From positions 1 through 44,129 of the forward strand of contig JBCBSS010000053.1 in the NCBI GenBank assembly GCA_039819065.1: DNA of 44,129 nucleotides. Direction: 5' to 3'. Positions 16,073 to 24,980 of this stretch are shown here, piece by piece. Source of the DNA: JBCBSS01 sp039819065 (GTDB lineage Bacteria; Bacteroidota; Bacteroidia; Cytophagales; Cyclobacteriaceae). The notes under the pieces are model-generated. The model was not told the DNA's origin. It was given only the letters and a program-made list of their open reading frames with translations, and made no database searches. Position numbers and translations under genes: made by a program. Each line of letters begins with the position of its first letter. Within the stretch, counting starts at the first letter, position 1.

Positions 16073-18040
16073 TTAAAGGTTAGACTCTTTGATATCAAGT
16101 TTGAAAAGATGGAACGGCAACTGATGAGGGTTCAGGGATATGTAGTTCCATTCTTCCGTCCAGGTGTAATGCTCCTCCATGATCAGGTCATGTAGCTTGA
16201 CATTGATCTTATCTGCCAAACCCAGTCTCTCTTTCGGCAATCTCACATAGCCAGATTGGGTGTTGTGCGGGTCAAGATTTACTACCATCAGTGTAATGTT
16301 AGAAAGATCATCAGTTGCTTTGAGATAAGCGATCAGATTATCGTTACCAATATCACAGAAGGTAACATTATAGGTGTATTGAAGCGACTCATTATCCTTT
16401 CTGGCCATGTTCACTAAGGCGATAATTTCGGTCAGCCTATTAGTAGCTTCCCAATCATGATGCTTGATCTCATACTTCTCAGAGTTGAAATACTCCTCTT
16501 TCCCCTGTACCGGCTCGTTGGCACCAAACTCGTAAACAGGACCGTACATGCCGTAATTGGATGACAAAGTCGCCGCCAGCGCGAATCTGGCAATGAAAAT
16601 GCTCTCTCCGCTATGCTGTAATGAATACGGTAGAATGTCAGGCGTATTCGGCCAAAAGTTCGGTCTGAAATAATCGCGCAATTCAGTCTGGGTGAGGTCG
16701 TGCATGTATTCAAGTAATTCAGCCTTGCTATTTCGCCAAGTGAAATACGTGTAGGATTGTGTAAAGCCTACTTTGGCGAGGCTGGCCATTACCTTCGGAC
16801 GGGTAAACGCCTCTGAAAGGAAAATTACTTCCGGAAAATCTTTATTAACCTCTTTGATGACCCATTCCCAGAATTGTATGGGTTTAGTATGCGGGTTATC
16901 TACTCTGAAAATATTGACACCCGCTTCTACCCAGTAAAGGATGGCTGACTTTAATTCATTCCATAGTCCTTCCCAATCATCATTTTCGAAATTGAGGGGT
17001 AATATGTCCTGGTATTTCTTGGGCGGGTTTTCGGCATATTGAACAGTGCCATCGGGCCTCCACTTAAACCATTTTGGATGCTCTTTCACGTAAGGATGAT
17101 CGGGAGCACATTGAAAGGCGATATCCAAAGCCACATCTATGCCTTGCTTACGGGCCTTCCTCACCAACGATTTATAATCCGCTAATGTGCCCAGTTCAGC
17201 ATGTACAGACTTATGTCCTCCTTCATCGCTACCAATGGCCCAAGGTGACCCTGGTTCATCGGGTTCCGAATCTACCGAGTTGTTTTTCCCTTTTCTGTTT
17301 ACTTTACCAATCGGGTGTATGGGTGGTAGATAGAGTACATCGAAGCCCATGGCTTCGATTCTGGGCAGTAACTTTTCGCAATCCTTGAAAGTACCGTGGA
17401 CGCCAGCTTTCTTAGCAGCTGATCTCGGAAATAACTCGTACCAACTGCTGAACCTGGCTTTTTCACTTTCAACCACTACTCTGAGCGGCTTACTATATTG
17501 AGATTCATGCCGAATCAGTGGATGTTCCCAAACGATTCGCTCAAAATCTTCACTAAGCATCATATCGAAAGCGTCATGATACTTGTCTTCGTCTTCCAAA
17601 ATTTTAGCCAGGGCGAGTAGTTTCTGCTCTTCTTTTTTCAGAGCCGATTCTGCCAAGTCTTTCAAAAAGAGGGCAATCTCTTTCAATTCTACATCCAACA
17701 TCAGGCCGGCCTCGGCTTTCTTTTTGAAGCCTTCATAGGCGGTTAGAAAATGATCAATCCAGGCATGCACCTCGAAAATGTACTCTCCCATTTCATTCAC
17801 CGAAAAAGAGGCAGACCATTCGTCATTGGACTGGTGGTGCATTTCTACTCTTTTCCATTCGTCACTTCCGGCTTTGGAATACATGACCAATGCTCTGATC
17901 TTGTCATGACCGTCGGCAAAAATATGAGCTGATACGTCTACTCTTTCGCCAATGGTTCGCTTTGCGGGGTAGGCTCCACCATCGATCTCAGGTCTAACAT
18001 GTTCGATGATTACCCTTTGTTTACCGCCTTCTTTAATCAT
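16073..18040 (-). CDS. glgE: Alpha-1,4-glucan:maltose-1-phosphate maltosyltransferase
   Basis: A 655-aa GH13 enzyme that transfers maltose from maltose-1-phosphate to the non-reducing end of alpha-1,4-glucan. An N-terminal beta-sandwich (about 1-100) and a helical insert (about 105-170) precede the barrel. The nucleophile is Asp381 in IFRVDNPHTKP, and the acid/base is Glu410 in FLSEAFTRP; both motifs are diagnostic of GlgE. The VLYLPPIHPIGKVNRKGKNN region (about 235-254) is also typical. It is the first gene of the operon with treS-mak and glgB, with a 10-nt gap to the former. Length fits the family (about 650-700 aa). It acts in the cytoplasm. Confidence 0.95.
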   Translation of the reverse strand: MIKEGGKQRVIIEHVRPEIDGGAYPAKRTIGERVDVSAHIFADGHDKIRALVMYSKAGSDEWKRVEMHHQSNDEWSASFSVNEMGEYIFEVHAWIDHFLTAYEGFKKKAEAGLMLDVELKEIALFLKDLAESALKKEEQKLLALAKILEDEDKYHDAFDMMLSEDFERIVWEHPLIRHESQYSKPLRVVVESEKARFSSWYELFPRSAAKKAGVHGTFKDCEKLLPRIEAMGFDVLYLPPIHPIGKVNRKGKNNSVDSEPDEPGSPWAIGSDEGGHKSVHAELGTLADYKSLVRKARKQGIDVALDIAFQCAPDHPYVKEHPKWFKWRPDGTVQYAENPPKKYQDILPLNFENDDWEGLWNELKSAILYWVEAGVNIFRVDNPHTKPIQFWEWVIKEVNKDFPEVIFLSEAFTRPKVMASLAKVGFTQSYTYFTWRNSKAELLEYMHDLTQTELRDYFRPNFWPNTPDILPYSLQHSGESIFIARFALAATLSSNYGMYGPVYEFGANEPVQGKEEYFNSEKYEIKHHDWEATNRLTEIIALVNMARKDNESLQYTYNVTFCDIGNDNLIAYLKATDDLSNITLMVVNLDPHNTQSGYVRLPKERLGLADKINVKLHDLIMEEHYTWTEEWNYISLNPHQLPFHLFKLDIKESNL

Positions 18041-18547
18041 AAGTTATCCAAGGTTTTAAATTGAATGCTCTTCTTTGTAATTGCTGTATGGAGTTTGCTA
18101 GCGTAAGATACTTCAAGGTTAAGGATTTCATTTTCGTGGCAGGTGGTGTCTCATTCACACCCAACAAAATCCTATCCTCCCGCCTTCGATTTGGTCGCAA
18201 TTTGCGATGGGTTAATATAGTGAAATGTGATTAATTAAAGGCACCTTGGTATTAAAGAAAACTGCTAGAAATTCTCATTCCAACGACTAAACCCCATATA
18301 ACCGTTAATTACCTGCTTGATCTGAGTCGATATAGCGAATTAATAAACCTTTAGAAGGCCTATGATGTATATGAAGGTCTGCTTGTAATAGTATGCTCAA
18401 CCTAGGCGTCTGTTTTCCTTTTTGCGCGGACTATACACTATACAAAATTTCCAGTTTCATCTTCTGTCATTTTTCTTTTAACTTGATCGGGAAAAGTGAC
18501 CTTAAACATTATAACCGTCTAATACAGCATAAATACCTACCTGTTCA
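18041..18547. other. Divergent promoter region between glgE and ATP-grasp operons
   Basis: These 507 bases separate two divergent operons and must hold the promoters of both. I could not identify a convincing TTTG / TAnnTTTG pair, an operator palindrome, a repeat of the other families or a hidden gene. Short frames here have no recognisable content. Confidence 0.5.
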
Positions 18548-19981
18548 ATGCAGAAAATCAACTTTCAAGACTACCAGACATCTGGCTACTTTGATGAAAT
18601 GTTCTCTGAGAATGGTGAAGTCCGGGATTACTATCGACTCCTGAAAGAACGCCTTCAAAAGATGGACTGGAAAAAGCTCAACTACTTACAACACTCCACT
18701 GACAGAGCTCAACTTTCTTTGGGTATGACATTCAATGTCTACAGTGATAACCAGGGAGTGGAACGCATACTGCCATTGGATGTGATTCCGAGAATAATTG
18801 ACAGTAAGAGCTGGGATTTTCTTGAGCGTGGTCTGCAACAGCGTATCACCGCACTCAATTTGTTCATCGATGACATTTACAACGACCAGAAAATCATTAA
18901 AGATGGTATAATACCTGCGGATATGATTTTGTCAAGTGCCACATATCTGAAGCAGTGTATCGACTTGAAACCCGCACAGGGTGTTTGGTGCCACATCACC
19001 GGATCGGATATTATCAGAGGACAAGATGGCAATTTCTATATACTGGAAGATAATCTTCGTTGCCCATCGGGGGTTTCATATATGCTCGAGAATCGGGAAA
19101 TTCTTAAACGAACTTTCCCGGAGTTGTTCGAAAAGCTGAACGTGCGCCCGGTCATGAATTATACACATGAGCTTAGGGATATGCTAGAATCAGTATCTCC
19201 GGTTCAACCTGCTACGATCGCCATAATGACTCCCGGAAGTTATAATTCTGCCTACTTCGAGCACGCCTACTTAGCCCAGCAAATGGGAGCGGAATTGGTA
19301 GAAGGCCGCGACCTTGTAGTAGACGATCACATGGTCTACATGAAGACCACCAAAGGGCTTCAACGCGTACATGTCATTTATAGAAGAGTGGATGATGATT
19401 TCATTGATCCTTTGGCTTTTAGAAAAGATTCAATGCTCGGAACGCCAGGTATTTTCGAAGCTTACCGACGAGGTAACGTAGTGCTGGTCAATGCACCGGG
19501 TACTGGCGTTGCAGATGATAAGGCGGTGTACGCCTATGTACCCAGAATAGTTAAATACTACATGGGTGAAGACATCTTACTGCCTAATGTACAAACCTAC
19601 ATTTGTGCGGAGGAAAAAGACAGGCAATATGTGATAGAGCATATCGATCAGTTGGTGGTAAAGCAGACTGATGCTTCAGGTGGATATGGCATGTTGATAG
19701 GCCCAAGATCGACTAAGGAAGAGCAGGCTGAGTTCAAGGAAAAGATCAAGGCCAACCCGAGGAATTATATAGCGCAACCTACTATCAACTTATCGAGGGT
19801 GCCTACTTTCCTCAAGGATCACATAGACGGTAGGCACGTAGACCTAAGGCCTTACATTCTATACGGCAAAGAAATTAAGATAATACCCGGTGCGCTTACC
19901 AGAGTGGCTTTGAAAAAAGGCTCATTGGTGGTCAACTCTTCACAAGGTGGAGGGAGCAAGGATACTTGGGTACTAGGATAA
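18548..19981 (+). CDS. Circularly permuted ATP-grasp protein
   Basis: A 477-aa protein of the circularly permuted ATP-grasp type 2 family (COG2308, DUF404/407). Diagnostic stretches are YILEDNLRCPSGVSYMLENR (about 160-179), MTPGSYNSAYFEH (about 227-239), and the ATP-binding VVKQTDASGGYGMLIGP (about 369-385). A C-terminal region rich in LRPYILYG and RVALKKGSLVVNSSQGGGSKDTWV ends the protein. ATP-grasp enzymes join a carboxylate to an amine through an acyl-phosphate, so peptide or amide ligation is expected, but no substrate is established for this family. It is the first of four tightly spaced genes (13-nt gap to the alpha-E gene). No signal peptide; cytoplasmic. Confidence 0.92.
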   Translation: MQKINFQDYQTSGYFDEMFSENGEVRDYYRLLKERLQKMDWKKLNYLQHSTDRAQLSLGMTFNVYSDNQGVERILPLDVIPRIIDSKSWDFLERGLQQRITALNLFIDDIYNDQKIIKDGIIPADMILSSATYLKQCIDLKPAQGVWCHITGSDIIRGQDGNFYILEDNLRCPSGVSYMLENREILKRTFPELFEKLNVRPVMNYTHELRDMLESVSPVQPATIAIMTPGSYNSAYFEHAYLAQQMGAELVEGRDLVVDDHMVYMKTTKGLQRVHVIYRRVDDDFIDPLAFRKDSMLGTPGIFEAYRRGNVVLVNAPGTGVADDKAVYAYVPRIVKYYMGEDILLPNVQTYICAEEKDRQYVIEHIDQLVVKQTDASGGYGMLIGPRSTKEEQAEFKEKIKANPRNYIAQPTINLSRVPTFLKDHIDGRHVDLRPYILYGKEIKIIPGALTRVALKKGSLVVNSSQGGGSKDTWVLG

Positions 19982-19994
19982 AACAAACTAGAAT

Positions 19995-20945
19995 ATGTTA
20001 AGTAGAGTAGCAGATGCTATTTATTGGATGAACAGGTACATGGAGCGGGCAGAAAATTATGCGCGATTCATGGATGTAAACTTCAATTTATCATTGGAAA
20101 TGCACCCTGAGGCTTCTGAGCAATGGGCACCGTTGATATTAACGACCGGTGACTGGGCACTTTATGAGGAGTTGTACGGAGTGGTGGAAAAGAGCCAAGC
20201 CATTTACTTTCTAGGCTTTGACGCTAAAAACCAGAATTCGATCTACAATTGTGTGGTCGCTGCCCGTGAAAATGCCCGATCGATAAGGCCTGAAATTACC
20301 CGTGAGGTATGGGAGCAGATCAACCATTTGTATTATTTGGTGCGCGAAGGTTGCGACAAGAAGCTCTGGAAAAAGAAAGATCCTAGAAGCTACTTTACGG
20401 ACGTACGGAAGAATTGCCAATTGCTATATGGGATATTCGATGCCACCATTTCCAGAACTGAGGGTTGGCATTTTGGTAAGATAGGCCAGTTGATAGAACG
20501 GGCAGACAAAACTTCCAGAGTACTGGACGTGAAGTATCACATGTTGCTCCCTACACCACAAGCGGTTGGCTCACCAGCTGATTTGATACAATGGGCTGCT
20601 TTATTGAAGTCCGTCGGTGCCTATGATATGTATAGAAAGAAAAACGGCAAGTTAACACCCTTCCAGATCATGGACTTTCTTATACTTGACAAAAACTTTC
20701 CAAGATCAATATTAAATTGCCTTATACGTACAGAGCAATCTCTCCACGCCATTACGGGAAGTGGTGGTGGCTATGCCAACGCAGCCGAAAAGCAAATTGG
20801 CCGGCTCAGATCGCAATTGGAGTTTGCAGATGCCAATGATATTTTTCAACACGGTCTTCATGAATATCTCGATGAGTTCCAGATCAAGTTGAATGAAGTA
20901 TCGACCACTATGTTCGAGACCTTCTTTTCGTTAGAAAAAGCTTAA
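19995..20945 (+). CDS. Alpha-E domain protein (COG2307/DUF403)
   Basis: A 316-aa all-alpha protein of the alpha-E family. The start MLSRVADAIYWMNRYMERAE (1-20) is the family hallmark, with conserved helices and IGQLIERADKTSRVLDVKYH (about 160-179). The family almost always accompanies the circularly permuted ATP-grasp protein and is thought to work with it, but no activity is proven. It lies 13 nt after the ATP-grasp gene and 20 nt before the Anbu gene. No signal peptide or membrane span. Confidence 0.92.
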   Translation: MLSRVADAIYWMNRYMERAENYARFMDVNFNLSLEMHPEASEQWAPLILTTGDWALYEELYGVVEKSQAIYFLGFDAKNQNSIYNCVVAARENARSIRPEITREVWEQINHLYYLVREGCDKKLWKKKDPRSYFTDVRKNCQLLYGIFDATISRTEGWHFGKIGQLIERADKTSRVLDVKYHMLLPTPQAVGSPADLIQWAALLKSVGAYDMYRKKNGKLTPFQIMDFLILDKNFPRSILNCLIRTEQSLHAITGSGGGYANAAEKQIGRLRSQLEFADANDIFQHGLHEYLDEFQIKLNEVSTTMFETFFSLEKA

Positions 20946-20965
20946 TAACTCTCAAAAATAGCAGC

Positions 20966-21727
20966 ATGACCTATTGTCTCGGTATCAAACTTAAAACTGG
21001 TATAGTTGGTATTGCCGACACCAGAATCACGTCGGGTAACGAAACCACCAGGGCTAAAAAGGTTTTTACCATCAATAAAAACAGGCATAGCTTCTTTATC
21101 ATGACCTCGGGGTTGAGGTCGGTCAGGGATAAGGCCATTACTTATTTCAAAGAGAGTATAGAAGAGAATGACGAGTCTTTCAATAAGCTTTACAAGGCGG
21201 TGAATGCCTTCGCCATGCAAGTAAAACGTGCAGCGAGTGAAGATAAAGCCTGCCTGCAGGAAGCAGGGCTCCATTTCAACCTCAATGCCATCGTAGGTGG
21301 ACAACTTGAGGACGATGATGAGCATAAGATTTATCTATTATACCCAGAAGGTAATTGGATAGAAGTGACCGAAGGTTCCAGGTTTGTCATCATTGGCAAC
21401 AGTGGCTATGGCAAACCTATTCTAGATAGAACGCTGCGGTACGATTCATCCATGAAGTTTGCCTTGAAGGCAGGTTTACTATCGTTTGATGCGACCAGGA
21501 TCAGTGCTAATGATGTAGACTATCCTATCGATGTAGTGCATTACGAAAGGGACAGCTTTAATATCATAGAAAAGCGTTATAAGCGTGATGAGTTGAGAAA
21601 CTTTTCCAAGTTGTGGCATACGCGATTGAACGAAGCCATCTCCAGCCTACCGGAGGGTTGGATGGACAAGCTGAATGAGGATGAAACGTCTGAAAAGGAT
21701 TTAATCGGAGAAATCTCAATCGACTAA
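20966..21727 (+). CDS. Anbu: proteasome-related Ntn hydrolase (COG3484)
   Basis: A 253-aa proteasome-type beta-subunit homologue of the Anbu family. The sequence starts MTYCLGIKLKTGIVGIADTR, so removal of Met1 would expose Thr2 as the N-terminal nucleophile. The Asp of ADTR and the Lys of ARAKKVF (about position 33) fit the Thr-Asp-Lys catalytic set of Ntn hydrolases. A FFIMTSGLRSVRD stretch (about 44-56) and a late GYGKPILDR are also typical. Known Anbu proteins form oligomeric rings or helical stacks, and their substrate is unknown. It is third in the operon with ATP-grasp, alpha-E and transglutaminase genes, the usual Anbu neighbourhood. Only 5 nt separate it from the next gene. Confidence 0.92.
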   Translation: MTYCLGIKLKTGIVGIADTRITSGNETTRAKKVFTINKNRHSFFIMTSGLRSVRDKAITYFKESIEENDESFNKLYKAVNAFAMQVKRAASEDKACLQEAGLHFNLNAIVGGQLEDDDEHKIYLLYPEGNWIEVTEGSRFVIIGNSGYGKPILDRTLRYDSSMKFALKAGLLSFDATRISANDVDYPIDVVHYERDSFNIIEKRYKRDELRNFSKLWHTRLNEAISSLPEGWMDKLNEDETSEKDLIGEISID

Positions 21728-21732
21728 GCCCG

Positions 21733-22578
21733 ATGAGATTACGTGTATTACATGAAAGCCGTTATACCTTCGATGAACCGGTTTTTCTAGAACCACAAAC
21801 GCTGCGTTTTAGGCCCGCCTATGCGCCGTATCTCACGGTAGAAGATTTCAAATTATCCATTCAGCCGACCCCTGCTGGCATTACCGAAATACAAGACCCC
21901 GAAGGCAACTGGATGAGTCAGTGCTGGTTTAACACTTCGGATACACAATTGACCATCCATGCTGAAACGCTTCTTGAAATCCAGAATCACAATCCTTTTG
22001 ACTTCCTGATCTATCCAGATCAATATCTTTCTGTACCCTTTGATTATGACCAACAGCTTGCTGCAAGAGTGAGTAAATCGCTCCAAGATATAGAAATAAG
22101 CAAGGCATTAAAGGAATATAGCAAGGGCATTCAATCTTCTTCACAATCGAGAACAGTTGATTTTATCATCGCATTGACGCAACTGATTAGCCAGGATTTT
22201 AAAGTGATCCATAGAGCAGAAGGTGCGCCTCACTCACCTGAGCAAACCTTTGAGGCGAAGGAAGGCTCATGCCGCGATTTAGCATGGATGCAAATCCATA
22301 TGCTAAGAAATCTTGGCGTTGCGGCAAGGTTTGTCAGTGGCTATTACTATGTGGACGTAGAAGAACCTGAATACGAGCTACACGCTTGGGTAGAGGCGTA
22401 TTTGCCCGGTGCTGGATGGTTCGCTTTTGATCCAAGTAATGGACTAATCAATAATGAGCATCACATTACCGTAGCCGCCAGTGCCCACTACGAAAATACC
22501 ATGCCTGTCACCGGTACATTCAGAGGGGCTGCTACTGGAAAACTCACCACTGATCTGGTTATTGAGGCTTTGGGTTGA
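21733..22578 (+). CDS. Transglutaminase-like cysteine peptidase
   Basis: A 281-aa protein of the transglutaminase-like superfamily (COG1305). An N-terminal beta domain (about 1-85; MRLRVLHESRYTFDEPV is the family start) precedes the papain-like core. The triad is complete: Cys180 in EGSCRDLAWMQ, His217 in ELHAWVEAYLPGAGW and Asp233 in FDPSNG. Such proteins act as proteases or amidases, or form isopeptide bonds. It is the last gene of the Anbu operon and has no signal peptide, so it is likely cytoplasmic. A large hairpin repeat starts 5 nt after the stop. The family is clear; activity and substrate are unknown. Confidence 0.93.
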   Translation: MRLRVLHESRYTFDEPVFLEPQTLRFRPAYAPYLTVEDFKLSIQPTPAGITEIQDPEGNWMSQCWFNTSDTQLTIHAETLLEIQNHNPFDFLIYPDQYLSVPFDYDQQLAARVSKSLQDIEISKALKEYSKGIQSSSQSRTVDFIIALTQLISQDFKVIHRAEGAPHSPEQTFEAKEGSCRDLAWMQIHMLRNLGVAARFVSGYYYVDVEEPEYELHAWVEAYLPGAGWFAFDPSNGLINNEHHITVAASAHYENTMPVTGTFRGAATGKLTTDLVIEALG

Positions 22579-22582
22579 TTTA

Positions 22583-22657
22583 CGATCGAGCGCGTTTGTA
22601 ACGCGTTCGCGAATTCGATGGGTTTAATGCAGGGCACGCGTTACAAACGCGCGCCAA
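22583..22657. repeat. Hairpin repeat D, copy 1
   Basis: Perfect 17-bp arms GCGCGTTTGTAACGCGT (22590-22606) / ACGCGTTACAAACGCGC (22636-22652) enclose a 29-nt loop. The flanks GATCGA and CAAC are shared with copy 2. It directly follows the transglutaminase gene and may act as a transcript-end structure. Confidence 0.9.
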
Positions 22658-22722
22658 CTGTGCCAGATAACGTAAGAGCTCTAATCGTGCGTATTTGCAG
22701 TTAATGTGTTTAGCAAAACGAA

Positions 22723-23070
22723 ATGAATAATAAAAAACTCTTCCTTGACGACCTGAGAACCGTAGATATGGTCTATGATAAAAAGTCAATTAATAAGTTT
22801 GACATCGTTAGGAGTTATGATGAGTTTATCGACTATATCACCCGAAATGGCTTACCCGAATTCATTAGTTTTGACAATGACCTCGGCTTGAATGAAGCGG
22901 GAGAAGTTGCACCAGATGGTTATGCTGCAGCTAAATGGCTGGTCTATGAATCAGGGCTAGATTTGAAAAATCTCCAATTCAAAGTCCACTCCGCTAATCC
23001 AATAGCCTCTCAACAAATAGAGGGATTGCTGAATAATTACATTGCTTTTCTCAGGGCAGATGAGCAGTAG
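22723..23070 (+). CDS. Cyclic-phosphate processing receiver (cpREC)-like protein
   Basis: A 115-aa single-domain protein resembling the cpREC family, a receiver-fold group linked by genomic context to RNA or cyclic-phosphate processing. It has LFLDDLR (residues 6-12) with two acidic residues at the end of strand 1, IVRSYDEF, the central SFDNDLG (49-55; consensus FDHDLG) and KVHSANPIAS (about 87-96). The full-length domain is present and there is no output domain, so it is not an ordinary response regulator. It is a solitary gene with hairpin repeat D on both sides, suggesting an accessory cassette. Its activity is not known. Confidence 0.75.
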   Translation: MNNKKLFLDDLRTVDMVYDKKSINKFDIVRSYDEFIDYITRNGLPEFISFDNDLGLNEAGEVAPDGYAAAKWLVYESGLDLKNLQFKVHSANPIASQQIEGLLNNYIAFLRADEQ

Positions 23071-23149
23071 CTGTAAATTACAGTATACTCGATCGATTGC
23101 GTTCATAAACTAAAAATGTACAAAATAACTTTCGCGTCAGGTAGAAGTC

Positions 23150-23225
23150 CGATCGAGCGCGTTTGTAACGCGTTCGCGAATTCGGTGGGTTTAATGAAGG
23201 GCACGCGTTACAAACGCGCGCCAAC
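23150..23225. repeat. Hairpin repeat D, copy 2
   Basis: Same 17-bp arms as copy 1 (23157-23173 and 23203-23219) with a nearly identical 29-nt loop. It lies 80 nt after the cpREC gene, so copies 1 and 2 bracket that gene in the same orientation. Confidence 0.9.
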
Positions 23226-23310
23226 GAAGGGAATGACGGCTAAGCCCATGGCCTTAAAGAAAGAATACCCTCAACATCATCAACACATCAAATAATCAAA
23301 CCATCATACT

Positions 23311-23370
23311 AGTCCTCCTGAAAGGAACTTAGTGGCGTCGAGCACGATAGTAGTTCTGTGTATTTGATCA
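23311..23370 (+). repeat. 60-nt intergenic repeat C, copy 1
   Basis: It runs from AGTCCTCCTGAAAGGAACTT to TATTTGATCA. The copy at 26921-26980 is the same length in the opposite orientation. The preceding sequence (about 23231-23310, with GACGGCTAAGCCCATGGCC) is shared with 37.8 and 44.1 kb. Confidence 0.8.
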
Positions 23371-23381
23371 AGTCCGATCGA

Positions 23382-23431
23382 GCGCGTTTGCAACGCGTTC
23401 GTAAATTAGAAAGCACGCGTTACAAACGCGC
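23382..23431. repeat. Hairpin repeat D, copy 3 (short loop)
   Basis: Arms GCGCGTTTGCAACGCGT (23382-23398) / ACGCGTTACAAACGCGC (23415-23431) carry one mismatch, with a 16-nt loop, shorter than the 29 nt of copies 1 and 2. It lies about 90 nt upstream of the GH28 gene. Confidence 0.85.
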
Positions 23432-23522
23432 GCTAGCCTACAGATAGAAGCGAACTAAGTAATTAAAGAAATCACCACTATATTTTGTCAGAGAAACCAC
23501 CGCTCAAAGCGTCTTATGGCTA

Positions 23523-24980
23523 ATGCAAACTATATTTAAAAATTTCGATTCGGCATTTATATGGACGATGATCATCGTATCTGTTCAATTGAGTGGTTGT
23601 AGCAAAGCAAGCTTTACTGTCGAAGAAGCTTTGTCTATTGAAGAGGCAGCCTGGCAACGCACTGATGCTATTCTGGAAAGGATCGTACCTCCCAACTTCA
23701 AAGATCAGGTATTCAATGTAGCAGATTACGGCGCCGTTGGGGATTCTATCACTGATAATTTACGAGCTATCAACGATGCTATAAAGGCGTGTCATGAAGC
23801 AGGTGGTGGCAAGGTAGTTTTTTCTTCAGGGCAGTATTTTGTTGAAGGTCCCATTCATTTGAAAAGTAACGTAAACCTTCATATTGAAAAGGATGCTCGC
23901 ATTTTTTTCAGCAGTGATGCAGCGAAATATTTACCAGCAGTCAAAGTACGCTGGGAAGGTACGGTATGCTACAACTATTCTCCACTGATTTACGGGTATC
24001 AATTAGAGAATGTCGCCATTACTGGTGAGGGAGTGATTGATGGAGCGGCCAAAGATTGGTCGATAGATTGGCGTAAGCAGCAAAAGCCAGATAAAAAGGT
24101 TTTGCGTCAAATGGGAAATGACACTATTCCCGAACACCAGCGCGTGTTCGCCAATGGATTCCTTGACTTGGATGGAGATGGCAAAGATGACGGCTATGGA
24201 GATGGTGAACAACATTACCTTCGCCCTACACTAATTGAACTTTATGAATGCAAAAACATACTGATCGAAGGGGTCACATTGAGAGATAGCCCTTTCTGGA
24301 CTTTGCATCCAGTTTTCTCTAAAAACATCACCATCAGAAACATTAAGGTTTATGGCGAGGTGCTCAATGATGATGGCATAGACCCAGATAGCTGCGAGGA
24401 TGTACTTATTGAAGGATGCACCGTACAAACTCATGATGACGCTATTTCCATCAAAGCCGGGCGAGATCAGGATGCCTGGAATCGAATGGGCAGCAAAAAC
24501 ATCATCATCCGGAATAACCAACTACTGAGCGGCGTAAATGCCTTATGCATCGGTTCCGAAATGTCTGGTGGAGTGAGCAATATATTCGCCGAGGAAAATA
24601 CCATAGCGGGTGGTAAGCATGCCTTGAACTTTAAGTGCAACCTAGACAGAGGCGGGCAGGTCGAACAAGTATTCATTCGAAACACCACGGTAGAATCGTG
24701 TAGAGAGGCCTTGTTCATTTTTAGAATGGACTATCACGGTTATCGTGGTAATAATTTCCCCACCAAATTCAACGACTTCTACGTCAGCAACATAAGGTGT
24801 AAACAAGTATTGGAAAAGCCTTTTAAGATCGTAGGAGTCGAAGAAGAACCCATCACACGCATATTTCTGAATGATATCGAAATCGGCATGGCCGGAGAAA
24901 AGAGTGAAATAGCACACGCCAATGATATTCTCTTCCATGATGTAAAGATCCAAGGAAAACCCTGGTCTGATGTCGAGTAA
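23523..24980 (+). CDS. GH28 polygalacturonase-like lipoprotein
   Basis: A 485-aa exported glycoside hydrolase of family 28 (polygalacturonase group, right-handed beta-helix). The N-terminus ends in a lipobox LSGC (Cys26). FNVADYGAVGDSITDN (about 60-75) is the usual family start. The catalytic region is NDDGIDPDS (282-290) and HDDAISIKAG (304-313), supplying the acid and base aspartates. The His of the usual GHG motif is absent: the segment reads GVNALCIGSEMSGGV, so the substrate may not be plain homogalacturonan. An Asp-rich loop DLDGDGKDDGYGDGE (215-229) looks like a calcium-binding insertion. The stop overlaps the downstream sulfatase start by 11 nt, so the two are coupled. It should release galacturonate or a related uronate at the cell surface or in the periplasm. 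Confidence 0.9.
   Translation: MQTIFKNFDSAFIWTMIIVSVQLSGCSKASFTVEEALSIEEAAWQRTDAILERIVPPNFKDQVFNVADYGAVGDSITDNLRAINDAIKACHEAGGGKVVFSSGQYFVEGPIHLKSNVNLHIEKDARIFFSSDAAKYLPAVKVRWEGTVCYNYSPLIYGYQLENVAITGEGVIDGAAKDWSIDWRKQQKPDKKVLRQMGNDTIPEHQRVFANGFLDLDGDGKDDGYGDGEQHYLRPTLIELYECKNILIEGVTLRDSPFWTLHPVFSKNITIRNIKVYGEVLNDDGIDPDSCEDVLIEGCTVQTHDDAISIKAGRDQDAWNRMGSKNIIIRNNQLLSGVNALCIGSEMSGGVSNIFAEENTIAGGKHALNFKCNLDRGGQVEQVFIRNTTVESCREALFIFRMDYHGYRGNNFPTKFNDFYVSNIRCKQVLEKPFKIVGVEEEPITRIFLNDIEIGMAGEKSEIAHANDILFHDVKIQGKPWSDVE

Noticed and set aside
22583..23431. Repeats D as a CRISPR array
   Set aside because: There are only three copies with a gene between, each is itself a long hairpin, spacing is irregular, and no cas gene is present.
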